64,000 nt of DNA from Panicum virgatum. Lineage: Eukaryota > Streptophyta > Magnoliopsida > Poales > Poaceae. The notes under the pieces were generated by a model. That model was given only the letters and a program-made list of their open reading frames with translations. It was not told the origin of the DNA and made no database searches. How positions within the stretch are numbered: position 1 is the first letter of the stretch; each line of letters starts with the position of its first letter. The stretch lies in contig NC_053150.1 in the NCBI RefSeq assembly GCF_016808335.1, positions 26,060,538-26,124,537 of the forward strand, given 5' to 3'. This document shows, piece by piece, positions 1-11,965 of this stretch. The translations under genes were made by a program, and so were the position numbers.

Positions 1-5
1 GGAGC

Positions 6-2991
6 TGTAACACCCGGTTTATATACGTGCCAGGATCAAGTCACACGTATATACAACAGAATGAACAGTATATCATAGCACATATCACGAATAAGACATA
101 ATAAATCGAAATACGAATGTTATTTATTACAATAATGACAAAATGTCTGATACAGCGGAAGCGAAGTACAAAATACGATAAAAGCTCTCCGAAAGCTGAA
201 GCAGGGCGCCACAGGGACGTCGACTGGAAGACGAACGCCTAGAAGTCCTCGTAGTCCTGGTAGCGCTGGACGAACTCCCTCGTGTCGGCAGGAACTGAGC
301 AGCAGTAGCGTAGCCAAGAGGAAAAAGTAGAGAAGAGGCAAGAGTGAGTACACAACTTGTACTCAACAAGTATAACACAAACTATGAGGCTCTAGGCTGG
401 CTGACTCAACTGCATTAGCTTTTAAGTGTTGGCAAAATTTTATTAAAGCTATTTACTACGAGTTGATGAATTACCATTAACCCAGTTACATAGTTATTAA
501 TCAAGTTTAATCATGTAACTACTGAGGAACCAAACCCAAAACCAAGCCACCAAGGTAACCCCGAGAAGCACCTCCCTCGTCGGAAGGAGATAACTCCACT
601 AATCAAAAGGAGGATCTGGGCCGCTCATAACCGTGAGCACGGCTAGTATACCAGTTTTACACTCTGCAGAGGTTGCACATCTTTACCCACAAGTCGTGAG
701 CTACGCTAGAGGTTCATCACACTTCCTTAGGTGAGATGACTAGCGACTCACTACGAGGCCGTTACAAAGAATCTCGTTGGTAAGGCGTAACCGCGAGAGT
801 TAGGTCGGCGACGATGGGGCCCACCTCTAGGGGTACAAGCACAGGAGCGCAATCCAAGCACAGACCAGGCCGGAGGAGCAGGGACCATTGAAGCTTACTA
901 CTCTTGCCCCGCAGGTAAGTTACTCCAAACCAAAAAGACCTAATTAGTAAGCCAAGTCTATCCCATTCTAGCCTTGTGGTAGCGCTGTTGTCCCAGGTTG
1001 TCGCTCTATGAACCGGTCCTTATGGAGAGTGGCCAACCAAGCACTAAGCACCGTGCTGGCCCCCTAAACCATGTTTCTACAAAAACCATCTTTTAACGAG
1101 ACGTGAGCCACACAAGCCACACAGAGGGCCACTCTCAGAATTAAGTTCAAGTAAACCATTAATCAATTTAATTAAAAAGGACCAGAATGTGTTATAGCGC
1201 AGCAACCTAGCACAACTAACCAAAATGCAACCCAAAGGTATATATAAAGGATATAAAGTGGCTAGGAAAGTCCTTAAAGGCATACAGTATTAAAATGCAG
1301 TATGAAATTGTATCTAAAGGTGATGGGTTGTTCATGTTATACTTGCCTTCCTCGTACTGCTCTGGCTGCTGCTCAAACTGCTCCGAAGACGGCTGCTCCT
1401 GGTACTGGTACTGGAGCTCCTCAGATGGATCAACGTCTACTCACGAGGTCCAGGCCGAACCGTTACGCACGATCCTAGGCCGCTGGATCTCGATCCGGTG
1501 GTCCAGATCTGTTCGGATCGGGTTCTAATCTTGGGCGTCGGTTTAAGATCGGGTGGCCCGTGTGGTCTACGGGCGACGGCGGCGGCGGGACTCGCCGGCG
1601 ATGGGGCTCCCACGGCGGAGGGGTCGCCGGAGTAAGGAATCTGGGGCTACAGAGCCCGGTTTGGGTCATGGTTTAGCGCAAATGAATGAGCGCAGCATGC
1701 GTGATACAACTGGGCCAAAAATCTGGGCTCGGCAGGTGTCTGGGCGGCGCTGGGCTCAGCGGCGGCGGGTTGGCGTGGCGGAGCACGCCAGTGAGCGGCG
1801 TCCCAGCCCTGGGTTGGGTCTAGGCGCCTCTATAGCTAGCGCAAAAGGAAAGGGCTGGGTTACGGGTTCTCACCGAGGGCGTTGGGTGGTCGAAATCGTG
1901 ACGCAGACGTGCCGACGGCGAGGACTGGCGGTGGCACTGGGCGGAGCTCGCGGAGGCGGGTGCTGGGGGTTGCGTCTAGCTCCTGGATCTCCACGGGCCG
2001 ATTCAGGGATGTGCTGCGAGGATGATCCAACGGTTAGGGAGCTCCAGGGCTCGCTGGGGAGGGAGAATTGCGGCGGCGCAAGTACTCACCGGTGACGGCA
2101 TCGGTTGAAATTCCGGCGCGGGGCGCGGCGCAACCACGGAGATGAGATATCAAGGAGCGTCGCGGGGCCTTGGCGAAGCTGCGGCGCAGCTAGTGGTGGA
2201 CCGGGGTGTGTCGGGGCGGCGTGGCCGCGGCGGCGCGGTGCTCTGCGCCGGGCGGAGCGAGGAGGGGCGATGCGCTAGGGTTCGGGCGGCGCTGTAGAGG
2301 CGAGGATAGGGTCTAGGCCAGCGGCTGCGGGCTAAAAAGGGGGGATGCCGGGGATCTCGGGGGGGGCGCGCCCGTCGTGATCCCGGCGGGGATTGCGGGG
2401 CAGCCGGTGCATGAGCGGCGGACGCGGGAGGAAGGAGAAGGCGCTGACGTGCGGGCCCGGGCGGTCAGTGGCGGGCGGGCGAAGCAAGCTGGCAGGTGGG
2501 CCGGGTGTGGCTAACGGGCGAGCGAGGCGCGGGCGGGGCGCTGGCGAGCTGGGCTGCGGCGCGCGTTGGACCGCGAGTGGGGGAGGGGTGAGCTGGGCCG
2601 TGCGCCCGCGTGTACTGGGCCGCGAAGGTTGGGCCGGGGCGCTAGGATGGACCGAAGCTGGGCCCAGGTCGCGGGTTGGGCTGCTGATTTTGGGGAGGGT
2701 TTTGGGCTGGGTCTGGTTTTCCTTTTCTATTCTATTTCTTTCCTCTTTTCTATTTCTAATTCAAACAAAGTTTGAATTCAAATACAAATTTGAATTCAAA
2801 CCACACTCAAATAATTAAAACTATGCACCAGCATGAATGCAACACCAAAATTTAAACCTATGATAAAATTTTAATTACTTATAGAACAAAAATTTAGTTT
2901 AAATGCAAGTCTAACACAGTAAACCTTAGAAATTTAAATAAAGCCAATTAAATTTATTAAAAAATGCTGGAATTTAAATTAAGGTGTTACA
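6..2991 (-). mobile_element. Tekay-like long LTR (LTR1)
   Basis: An LTR of about 2986 bp bounded by TGTAACACCC at the left and GGTGTTACA at the right. It is the same family as the LTR at 8471-11874: the first ~1.4 kb align closely and both have a GC-rich middle and an AT-rich right end. Orientation is minus, taken from the polypurine tract beside the second copy. At the right it enters Athila-like LTR sequence, so the inferred target-site copy there is CGTAT. The five bases before it (GGAGC) do not match, so this is probably one LTR of an element that continues left of the window. The GC-rich ORFs inside it look like chance open frames. Confidence 0.8.
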
Positions 2992-4337
2992 CGTATCCAC
3001 TAGGGAACGTGAGTACACTACCTACGGGTTCAGGCTGTCCAAGGACACACATACTGGTGTAGGAGGATAGGAAAGAGAGGACTTTCTATGATCTATAATG
3101 TCTGTTTAGAAGAAGAGATCACATCGCCATTATACTTCGAACTAAAGGTATCGACTGTCTTATACAAGCCGTTAGTTCCAATATGTGCTCTATCCAATAT
3201 CCGAACGTGGAGAATTACTAAAAGGCTTGAACAGGGCTGTCACCACCTGCCGGCTACCTCTACAAACCGTGGGACTATCAGACAACTGAGTGGTATAGTC
3301 CAGCCTAGACACCACGTCTACGCCTTTCCCTACTAAATCTAGAGGCATACAGGGTTATCCTTTTCTATCCGGAGCCCAACTCTAGAGTCAAATGCTACTC
3401 ACTAGCATACACATCAACTAATATAAGGCAGAGATGATAACTTGCGATCTAGACTGTAATTCTAAATAAACAAAGGAAGTCTCGAACACTTACAATCGAA
3501 TAAGCATCCATCGAGATATAAGCGGAGAAGAGTGCCGACAAGCCCGGCACATCCCCCGATTATCTCCCTCACTCTCGTAGAGGTACAATTTGGAGAAGAG
3601 CGCCATTGCCGGCGCCCCTCCTGAGTACCTCTACTCCTAAACTCCCTAGGACTATTCTCACTCAAGTGAGAAGAGATGGTGTGGTTTGTGTTGTGTGTGT
3701 TGTGTGGTGTGTGTGTTCCTATTCTCAACCCCTCCCTTTGTATTTATGGGAGGGAGCCACCAGCCTCTTGCCTGAGAAATGAGCCAAACCGCCATTGGGG
3801 ACCGACCACACCTCGCCACATGTCATCTGAGAGGCAGTGGGGCTCGTGGGCCACCACCACTGGGTCGGGCGACCTGGAGGTCGACCGACCGTGGGCTGGG
3901 TCCGTTTGGCCCAGTATTCGGTCAGATGGCTGCTAGGTGGGCCCCCATGTCATGTATATGGGTAAGGGCCCGTCTTAAGTCGGTTTGGTCGCTCTGGTGG
4001 GCCATTGGATCCTTGTGAATGCGTCTGATTCGTCGAGAAGGTGTTGCCTCGGATCGATGACGTGTCTCCTTGCTTATGGGCTGCGTTTCTTTCTCATGTG
4101 CAGCTGCCAAGTGGGCTCTTTTGGCCTTTGGGCTTGCTTATGCTTGGCCCAGGAATTTATGCCTTGGATAATATGCTTGTTTCATGCAGTTTTGGCCCAA
4201 ATTCACCTGCACACATTCTTAGACCAGCATCTGTGGAATTCGTCAAATAATCATCCTATGCTAACATTTATTCCTTCTGATGCTCGACTTTTGCAAGATA
4301 GTTGACGGTCAAAATGGATCGTTAGTGATCGTCAACA
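2992..4337 (-). mobile_element. Athila-like LTR, partial (I)
   Basis: Minus-strand LTR starting TGTTGACGAT at 4337 and cut at 2992 by the Tekay-like LTR. It shares with the other Athila-like LTRs here a conserved core near 3205-3260 (CTGTCACCACCTGC and flanks) and a 'GTATCCACTAGGGAACG' segment that matches 52075 onward. A GT-rich stretch lies at about 3676-3716, followed by a TATA-like region near 3738. No coding capacity is expected in an LTR, and the short ORFs have no recognisable domain. Confidence 0.75.
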
Positions 4338-4999
4338 GCAGGCATGGTGCTCGGGTATGCGGGATCCCTCGGATATGACGGTGCTCCACGGTTTGACTGG
4401 GGTAGACCACAGGTGGTGACAGCCCTGTCGGTCCGCCGGGAAGATGCTTCTCGGTTAGCGTACTCCGCGACGTTCGGGTATCGTGTAGGAGTTCATGCAA
4501 AGATGAAACGGGACTGGATGTTCTCCAGTGCGGGTCATTCTCCTCAATGTCCCTAATTTCCCGACACCTGCACCTCTAAGCATGTGGCTAACATAACTTA
4601 TCTGCTAACATGAATAGTATACTAGGATCTGTTTGCCTATGCTCCCACTAACCTTAGGTGTGTTTGTTTATTCTTTATTCATTAGAGTTGGTTGTTCTGT
4701 GTGTGTCACATTACCCCTGATTATCCTTTATTTATCACTTACCCCTATATAATCAGCAGTCTACACCTTATTTCATAATGTAATGGTTATGTAACTAGTA
4801 AATATCTTTACACAACCTCGCCATCCCTTGGGAAAATATAAATAACGATACCCTGAATACTTCCGGGTGAAATGCTATAATGGTATATCCGTGCACTTGC
4901 CGATCTTTCTATAAACGTTAAGACATACCAACATGGCATTTCTGGCGCCGTTGCTAGGGACACCCCCGTTCCTAGTGATTGCGCTAAGAAATGTCAACA
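4338..4999 (+). mobile_element. Athila-like LTR tail with PBS-like motif (J)
   Basis: Plus-strand 3' portion of an Athila-like LTR, joined head to head with LTR I and lacking its own start. It contains the conserved core in inverse orientation (about 4400-4440, GCAGG-like/GGTGGTGACAGCCC) and the usual end segment, with ACCAACA at 4927-4933. A further 66 bp follow, including TGGCGCCGTTGCTAGGGA (about 4943-4960), which resembles the Athila primer-binding site, and homology ends at GTCAACA (4993-4999). LTR G shows the same 66 bp and the same break. Family T copy C begins immediately after. Confidence 0.7.
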
Positions 5000-6507
5000 C
5001 AGATTCTGGGAGCGACTTGAAGGGTACTACTCGAACTGTGGATTTACCTGACCCTCCAGCCTCTCCACCACCAGATCCAGTAAAAGCAATAGTGTCACTC
5101 CCCCTGGCGGCTCCAAATGGGGAAGTTTTCCCTGTATCAGGAGCTGATTCCTTTGGTGTGCCAGAGGTACCTGCTTCCTGGCTCGCTATAGCTTCAGAGC
5201 TCTCAATCAACCCAATTATTGGTGAATCGGGGGCTGATCGAGTAGTTGATTCTGGGTCACTCCTCACCCAGTTACGGAAATCCTGAACTTGGGCCTTCAC
5301 ATGCTCAGAAAGGTATTAAATCCTGAACAAAACAAACTCAGTATGATATAGTTGAGATTAAATTGGATCTAATAGAGAAAGTAAGCTTCTTACTGGCCAC
5401 TGTCGAGCCGATATGCTTTCCTCCACAACAGTGATCCAGAAGCTGCATTCCGCTTCTTTTCATTATCGCCACCAGATTGGGCAGCATCATCTGAAGATGG
5501 AGGCATGCAGTACCATGTCTTGTAATTCTTCTGCAAGAGAGTGGCTTCATCAGAAAAGTAGAAGGAACTACTCATTCAAGTACTCGATAACATTTACTGA
5601 TACTTACCCAGGACCTCTCGGGGGGATTGCCTGCCCAGAAGAGCGATGGAAGAATCAAAGACTCATCAAAGTTGTCGAGTAGCTTGTAGCTCATCCTTAC
5701 TACTTCAGAACGAGCCATTGGCTCAGGAGAAAACCTGGTTGGATCATTCATGCCCTCATATCTGAAGGTGGGATGCTTTCGATACTGTATGGGCTGAATT
5801 CGATGGCTCACAAAGGAGAACACTACATGATTTCCAGTGATTCCTTTTTTCTTCAATGCTGCAAGAGCGTCGAGGAGGCATGTTACTTGACCGCCACCAG
5901 GTCCAGTACTCGACCAACTTGCTTGGATCTGGGGCGCCATGAGTCCTCTCAGGAAGTGGAGATTCAAAGTTCCCGACATGAAACCCGAAACTTTTCCACT
6001 CGACTCCTTTACCAGATGGTTGATAAGACAAATATTCGTCTCGGCTTTCAGGATGGAGTACTAACTCACATCCACCGATGACGGTATGTTTGTTAGCATT
6101 TGGAATTGGTACGAGGATGAAAAAATGTTGCAAAAGATGAAAATGAGGGAGGACGCCAAGGAATGCTTCACAGAAATGGGTGAATATCGAAAGATGCAAG
6201 ATAGATTGTGGGGTTAGATGATGCAATTGGATTCCCCAAAGTTGAAGAAGGGCATCGAAAGATTCCGAGACAGGCACTGCAAGACCACGTTCTATGAAAT
6301 CACGGAACATGACGGTTTCAAAAGTACCTTCGATTGGGTACTCCTCTCCTTCAGCTTCATGCCATAGAATCACAGCTTGACTTTGGAGTAGCTTCATATC
6401 CTCCAATTCTCGCACAGCCGCTTCGGACATTTTGCTCTTTCGCCAACCATGGAGAGATCAGCAACCTCCTCGACATCAAGTTTGGACTTGCTCTTCTTGG
6501 GAGCCAT
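5000..6507 (-). pseudogene. Antisense PF04195-type gene of family T, copy C (partial)
   Basis: Minus-strand gene lying antisense to the element. It starts at ATG 6507 (MAPKKSKSK). A one-base frame slip occurs near 6435, then a PF04195-like domain (about 6430-6000) with the family signature IQLHHLTP..ILHLSIFTHFCEAFLG. A second frame change near 5980 leads into a segment with IQPIQYR..F.YEG and NPPE matching copy A. Probable introns follow: donor near 5612, exon 5550-5393 after CTCTTGCAG, exon 5286-5000 after GTTCAG. The protein is predicted to be PF04195 domain, a Ser/Glu-rich middle and a coiled-coil C-terminus; the last part is lost at the junction at 5000. Its function is unknown. In known Tat-lineage elements comparable extra genes are also antisense. 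Confidence 0.65.
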
Positions 6508-7153
6508 CTCAGCGTCACGAGCAGTAATCTTGGCTCGGGGGCTACGAGAGGGGCTAGTGGAAGGTGAAAAAAGAAGGTAAAAACTTGGGGGAGTTTGGAT
6601 CCAAAAATGGCGGCGGCCAGGAATCAAAGTGGTAAAACCCTAAAAGTTACCGGAAGGTTTAATAAGGGTATGATGGCAATTCTGTGAATACTTGGAAACT
6701 CAATGGTCGTTGACTATTCTGAGCGGTTTCTAAAAATCAATATGTAATCATTTGTCATGAGTTTTGGATCCTTAAATCTAAATTAGAAAGATTTAAAATT
6801 CAAGGATCGGGGACTGCGAGATATGTGCATCAGAGATTTATTTTTCAAATTTTTCGGAAAATAATGAAGGAAAAAGACTGAAGTGACCCTCAGCCTGATT
6901 CTGCGATTCAACCTAAGGCTCAGGGGCTACTCCATATGGAGCGTGAGTACTTCGCACACCATATATGATCAAGATTTCGGGGCATGAGCACCTCACAGCA
7001 TTGAAGCAACCGCAAGAACTCGAAAGACTACTCGAGTACTTGAAGGTAGACCCAGAAGCAACCAGGAGGATGTCCTGACTACTTGAAGTACTCGAAGATG
7101 CCTTGCCAAGTACTCGACGCCTGCAAGACTCGGCTACAAAGAGGTTGGGGGCT

Positions 7154-7567
7154 TGTCAGACCCGGAGTAGCAGGACTGCTTATTGGCATAGAATGTTCTA
7201 GAGTAAGAGATAGCTCATGGATGTACCTTACCTCTCTTGTAACTACCCGAATAGGCATAGAACTAGTTGCAGTACAAGGAAACTACCCGACCATGTTGTA
7301 GTAGGACTCCAACTGTACTCGGCTAGGACTTTCCATGTAACCCTATTCCCTCGGATATATAAGGGCGGGCAGGGACCCCCTCAAAAGACATCAACACCTA
7401 AGGCAATACAATCAACCACACAGGACGTAGGGTATTATGCACCTCGCGGCCCGAACCTGCCTAAATCCTTGTGTTCCTTGCACCATCGAGTTCCAGAGCA
7501 GACGATCCCTACCTACAATCCTACTGCTAAGGATATCCCTGAGCAGGCTTGGTGGTAAACACTGACA
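7154..7567 (+). repeat. Family T 3' LTR (copy C)
   Basis: A 414-bp LTR from TGTCAGACCC to AACACTGACA. A TATA-like TATATAAGG lies at about 7355, which fixes the orientation as plus. The purine tract GAGGTTGGGGGCT directly precedes it (7141-7153). It aligns over its full length with the reverse complements of 22624-23039, 28282-28683 and 51654-52069. Confidence 0.85.
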
Positions 7568-8470
7568 AGGGGAGCAGCAGGACCCGGGATGACTCAGAGC
7601 TACTCGCTCTGAGGGAGCAAGTGTCAAAGCTCTCGTCCGAGAAAGCTTCTCTCCTGAAGAAAAATAAGAAGATCTCCATGGACAAGAAAGGTTAGTGTTT
7701 GCCTTTTATAAAGCAGTCGACTAGTTTGGTTTATTTGGTGTTCATAAGAGTTTCCTTTTAAACAAATACACAGCCCTCAAAAAATCGTTAAAGATTGAGG
7801 AGAGCATGGTGCTTGATCTAAAGATTCTTATGTACCGAAACGCATATGAGATTGCTAAGCTGTGGAAGATCAAGGCGGACTCTGACAAGGAAGTACTCGC
7901 AGCCTTGAAGCAGGTGAAGATCTTGTCGGAGTCCAACACTGCACTGCAACAAAAACTCAAAGAGTTGAAGGTTGCAGCCCAAGTTTTGGTGGATATTGTA
8001 GAGATTCCTGAAGACGATGCAGAGGTGCCGCTCTCCCTGGCACAGAAGCTTCAGAAAGTTCCTCAATGCTTTCTGCAATACATCTCAGTGATCACCCGAC
8101 AGTACGTGTCCCACGTAATCGGGTTGGTTAAATCCTACTGGCCGCAGACACCACTTGATCCACTAGGTGAGGGTGTAAAGTCAGACTGTAATGATGATCA
8201 ATTTGATCAATACCTTACTGAAGTCTCACCTATTGCAGATAGGATAGTGGACAGCTTGGGCAGGGCTTGATTTTCCAGAGTGTTTATTTCTGAGGACAAT
8301 GATGTAATGGGCTTCTGATGCCCCAAATACTATTTTGTTGTGTACAAAAATTTAAATTTTCTTTATCACTGAGTATTTGGTAAGTTGAAAGGAGAAAGGA
8401 ATCCTTTTGGTGGTCGAGTAGTGTTACTTGAAAGTCTCAGGATGAGTACTTTTCATGTTTGGTGGCAGTG
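7568..8470 (+). pseudogene. Antisense gene 3' exons of family T copy D
   Basis: Two exons of the coiled-coil part of the antisense gene. The first is cut by copy C (7568-7690, donor AAAG|GTTAGT). The last runs from 7774 after ACACAG to the TGA at 8268-8270 and is open throughout. It encodes a heptad-rich helix (roughly 75 residues, Leu/Glu/Lys-rich) and then the conserved tail with YVSHV.GLVKSYWP.TPLDPLGEG and DDQFDQYL. It is one of the better preserved copies of this C-terminus in the window. Sequence from 8271 to 8470 is 3' flank homologous to 18678-18850. It is interrupted at 8471 by element F (possible TSD CAGTG, 8466-8470). The rest of copy D is not found. Confidence 0.7.
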
Positions 8471-11400
8471 TGTAACACCCGGTTTATAAAAGGACATAAA
8501 CCGAGCAATCATATACGTGCCAGGATCAAGTCACACGTATATACAACAGAATGAACAATATATCACAGCACATATCACGTAAAAAGATATAATAAAGTGA
8601 ATACAAATGTTATTTATTATATTAATGACAAAAATGTCTGATACAGCGGAAGCGAAGTACAAATATGATAAAACTCTCCGAAGCTGAGCAGGGCGCCACA
8701 GGGACGTCGACTAGGAGACGAATGCCTAGAAGTCCTCGTAGTCCTAGTAGCGCTGAGCGAACTCCCTCGCGTCGGCAGGAACTGAGCAGCAGTAGCATAT
8801 CCAAGAGGAAAAAGTAGAGAAGAGGCAAGGGTGAGTACACAACTTGTACTCAACAAGTATAACACAAACTATGAGGCTCTAAGGTTGGCTGACTGACTGC
8901 ATTAGCTTTTAAGTCTTGGCAAAATTTTATTAAAGCTATTTACTACGAGTTGATGAATTACCATTAACCCAGTTACATAGTAATTAATTAGAATTAATTA
9001 AGAAACTATTGTGAACCAAGCTGAAACCACCAAGGTAACCCCGAGAGGCACCCCCCTCGTCGGAAGGAGATAACCCCACTAATCAAAAGGAGGATCTGGG
9101 CCGCTCATGACCGTGAGCACGGCTAGTATACCAGTTTTGCACTCTGCAGAGGTTGCACATCTTTACCCACAAGTCGTGAGCTACGCTAGTTGTTCATCAC
9201 ACTTCCTTAGGTGAGATGACTAGCAAACTCACTACGAGGCATTTACAAAGAATCTCGTTGGTAAGGAGTAACCGCGAGGGTTGGATCGGCGACCATGTAG
9301 CAGGTCTAGTGGGCGTCAAGAATACCACAGACGAGGCCACTCAGTACGAGGGAATAGAAGCTTACTACCCTTGCCCCGCAGGTAAGTTACTCCAAACCAA
9401 AAAGACCTAATTATTACGCCAAGACCGTCCCATTCCAGTATTGTGGTAGCGCTGTTGTCCCAGGTTGTCGCTCTATGAACCGGTCCTTATGGAGAGTGGC
9501 CAACCAGGCAGTAAGCACCGTGCTGGCCACCTAAACCATATTTCTAACAAAACCAATTTTAACGAGATGTGAGCCACTCAAGCCACACAGAGGGCCACTC
9601 TCATAATTAAGTTGCATATACCATTAATCCAGTTAATTAAAAAGGACCATTATGTGTTATAGCGCCTAGCACAACTAACCAAAATGCAACCCAAAGGATA
9701 TATATAAAGGATATAAAGTGGCTAGGAAAGTCCTTATAGACATACAGTATTAAAATACAGTATGAAAGTGTATTTAAAAGTGATAGGTTGTTCATGTTAT
9801 ACTTGCCTTCCTCGTACTGCTCCTGCTGCTGCTCAAACTGGTCAGAAGACGGCTGCTCTGGGTACTGGTACTAGGGCTCCTCCGGTAGCTCAACGTCTAC
9901 TCACGAACACATGGCCAAAAACAAAGGCAACAACATAAACCTACATGCAAACAAAGGCTAACACTAAGAAACAATACAACAATACATAAAAACAGCACAC
10001 TAAACTAGTCTAAAACTATTCTACATGTTACAACGATCGCGTGGATATAAAGAACGCCTAAAACGGAGCTAAAACACATAATCTAGGCTAAAAACAAGTT
10101 CTAGGGGCTTAAATGTAAGAAAACTGGAGTTCCAGGGGGTTTCCTACAAAAACCGAGGACTAAAACGTAATTAAACCTTAGTTTCAGGGGCAAACCTGCA
10201 AAACCGACGGCTCTGGACGGCGGGTTATATTTCTAAAAAGCTCAGGGGGCTAAGTGAATAAAACAGGGCTGGTTTGGAAATATTTTTGAACTACCAGGGA
10301 CCGCGGGTTGAATCTCAAAAAGCTAAGGGGCTCTTTAGCAAATGTGACAGGCCTAACCGGTATCTAGCGATGAGGACCGCTGGATCTAGATCTAATGGTC
10401 CAGATCTGTTCGGATCGAGTTCTAATCGGGGGCGTCCACGCGGGATCTGACGGCTCAGGAGGGTTTGGGCGCGGGCGGCGGCGGAACGCGCCGGCGGCGT
10501 GCTTCCGCGGCGGCGGGCTCGCCGGAGGTGGCCGATCCGGCGTTCCCGTGGCCGGTTTGGACCGAGGCTTGGCTCTGGAGCATGTCCGTGGCACGCGTAA
10601 GCCACTGGGGCACTCAACAGGGCGCTGCGGGGCTGGGAGCTTGGCGGCTCTGGGCGGCGAGGTCTCGCCGGCGTGAGTGTTCTGGGCGACGCCAAGGGCT
10701 ACGGGCTATGGAAACTGGTGCAAAGGGATCAAGGAGTCGGGGTGTAGCTCACCGAGGGTGCAGGTCGGACGGGGAGGCTGTGCAGGGGGGTTGTCGTCGT
10801 AGGCCGGCGGCGGCGCACGGCGGAGCTCGTGGAAGGGGCCGCTGCTGGGCGTCTCTGGCCCTTAGATCCCCTTGGTTCGACTCCTGGAGGTGCTGCGGAG
10901 AGGCTACGGGGTCAGGGGGGCTTCAGGAGTCGCCGGCGGTGAGAAATCGTGCGGCGGACCACTTACCTGCGGCGGCGCTCCGGGGAAATCCCGGCCGTTG
11001 CAGGTGCTGGGGTCATGCGGGGTGGCCTCGGGGTCACTCCTGGCGTCGAGGCAAGGCCGCTGCGGTGTTCGGCGGTGACTAGGAGGCGGTGGTGCGGCCG
11101 GTCCGCGGCGGCGCAGAGGATCCTGCGCGGTGGAGCTAGGCGAAGATGGCGGCTAGGGTTTGAGGCCGCAAGGGCGTGGATGTGAGGGTGCAGGGGGGGT
11201 CCGCTGGTGCCAATTAAAGGGCGAGCGCCGGGGATCGCGGGGTGCAGCGGGATAAGGATCCCGGCGAACTCGCCGGTGATATCGGGTGCGCCGTTGCGCG
11301 GCGGGGAGAAAGGAAAGGGAAGGTGGAGCCACTGACGGGTGGGGTCCATGCGTCGGTGAGAGGGGCAACGGGCGTGCGGGAGCAGGCCGGGTGACGCGGG

Positions 11401-11874
11401 CGAGCGGGAGCAGGCCGGCGCGAGCTGGGCCGAGGGGTGGGCCGGTGCGGAGCCGTGCTGGCTGCCTGGGTCGGGCCGAGCGGGAAAAAAAAGGAGAGGG
11501 GTGAACTGGGCCCGTGGGATGGTGCTGGGCCAAGAACAGGGAAAGGCCGGGCTGGGTTATTGGGTTGGGCTGCTGTTGGGTTTGGGGTTTGCTGGGTTTT
11601 CTTCTCCTTTTCTATTTCTATCTCCTATTTCCTTTCAAACTCAACTCAACTATTTGAATTCAAAAACAACTTTGAATTCAAGCACTTATGCACTCAAACC
11701 AATAAAACAAATGCATCAGCATGTATGCACAAACAAGTTAGCCCTAAAAATAAATTTTAATTATTTGTGCAACAAAATTAGGTTAAATGCAATCTAAGCC
11801 AATTAAATCCTTAGAAAATTAAATAAACCAATTAAATTTATTATTAACTAGGAAAATTAAGTTAGGGTGTTACA
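8471..11874 (-). repeat. Tekay-like 3' LTR of element F
   Basis: A 3404-bp LTR of the same family as 6-2991. Compared with that copy it has roughly 430 bp more between about 9907 and 10345 (A-rich, with several near-repeated 'ctaaaac' words), at the place where the left copy jumps from the CAACGTCTACTCACGA segment straight to the GGATCT segment. GC content is high from about 10400 to 11560, then AT-rich to the end. Confidence 0.8.
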
Positions 11875-11965
11875 AATCCTACCCCCTTACAGGAATCTCG
11901 TTCCGAGATTCTGGGCCGGCTAGCAAAGAGAAAATGGATGGGATTAAGTTCTACTCATGCTTGAG

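Larger units (their letters stand above)
5000..7567 (+). mobile_element. Family T element, copy C (5'-truncated, 3' end intact)
   Basis: The 3' portion of a plus-oriented non-autonomous LTR retrotransposon. It holds most of the antisense PF04195 gene (minus strand, 6507 down to 5000), a 3' untranslated stretch rich in CTACTCG/CGAGTAC words (about 6770-7142), a purine-rich tract GAGGTTGGGGGCT just before the LTR, and a 414-bp LTR (7154-7567). It is inserted in the antisense gene of copy D: the flank AGGGGAGCAG continues the D exon, so the expected TSD is AGGGG. The 5' half, including LTR, gag-like ORF and repeats, is missing and replaced by Athila-like LTR sequence at 4999/5000. Confidence 0.75.

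Noticed and set aside
1553..2818. Long GC-rich ORFs in the left Tekay-like LTR (and similar ones at 10315-11533)
   Set aside because: Low-complexity Arg/Gly/Ala-rich translations in several frames at once, no domain, and not conserved in frame between the two LTR copies.
6..11874. The Tekay-like LTRs at 6-2991 and 8471-11874 as the two LTRs of one element
   Set aside because: The DNA between them is unrelated (Athila-like and family T), both are in the same minus orientation with gag-protease to the right of the second, and they differ by a 430-bp block and have no matching TSDs.
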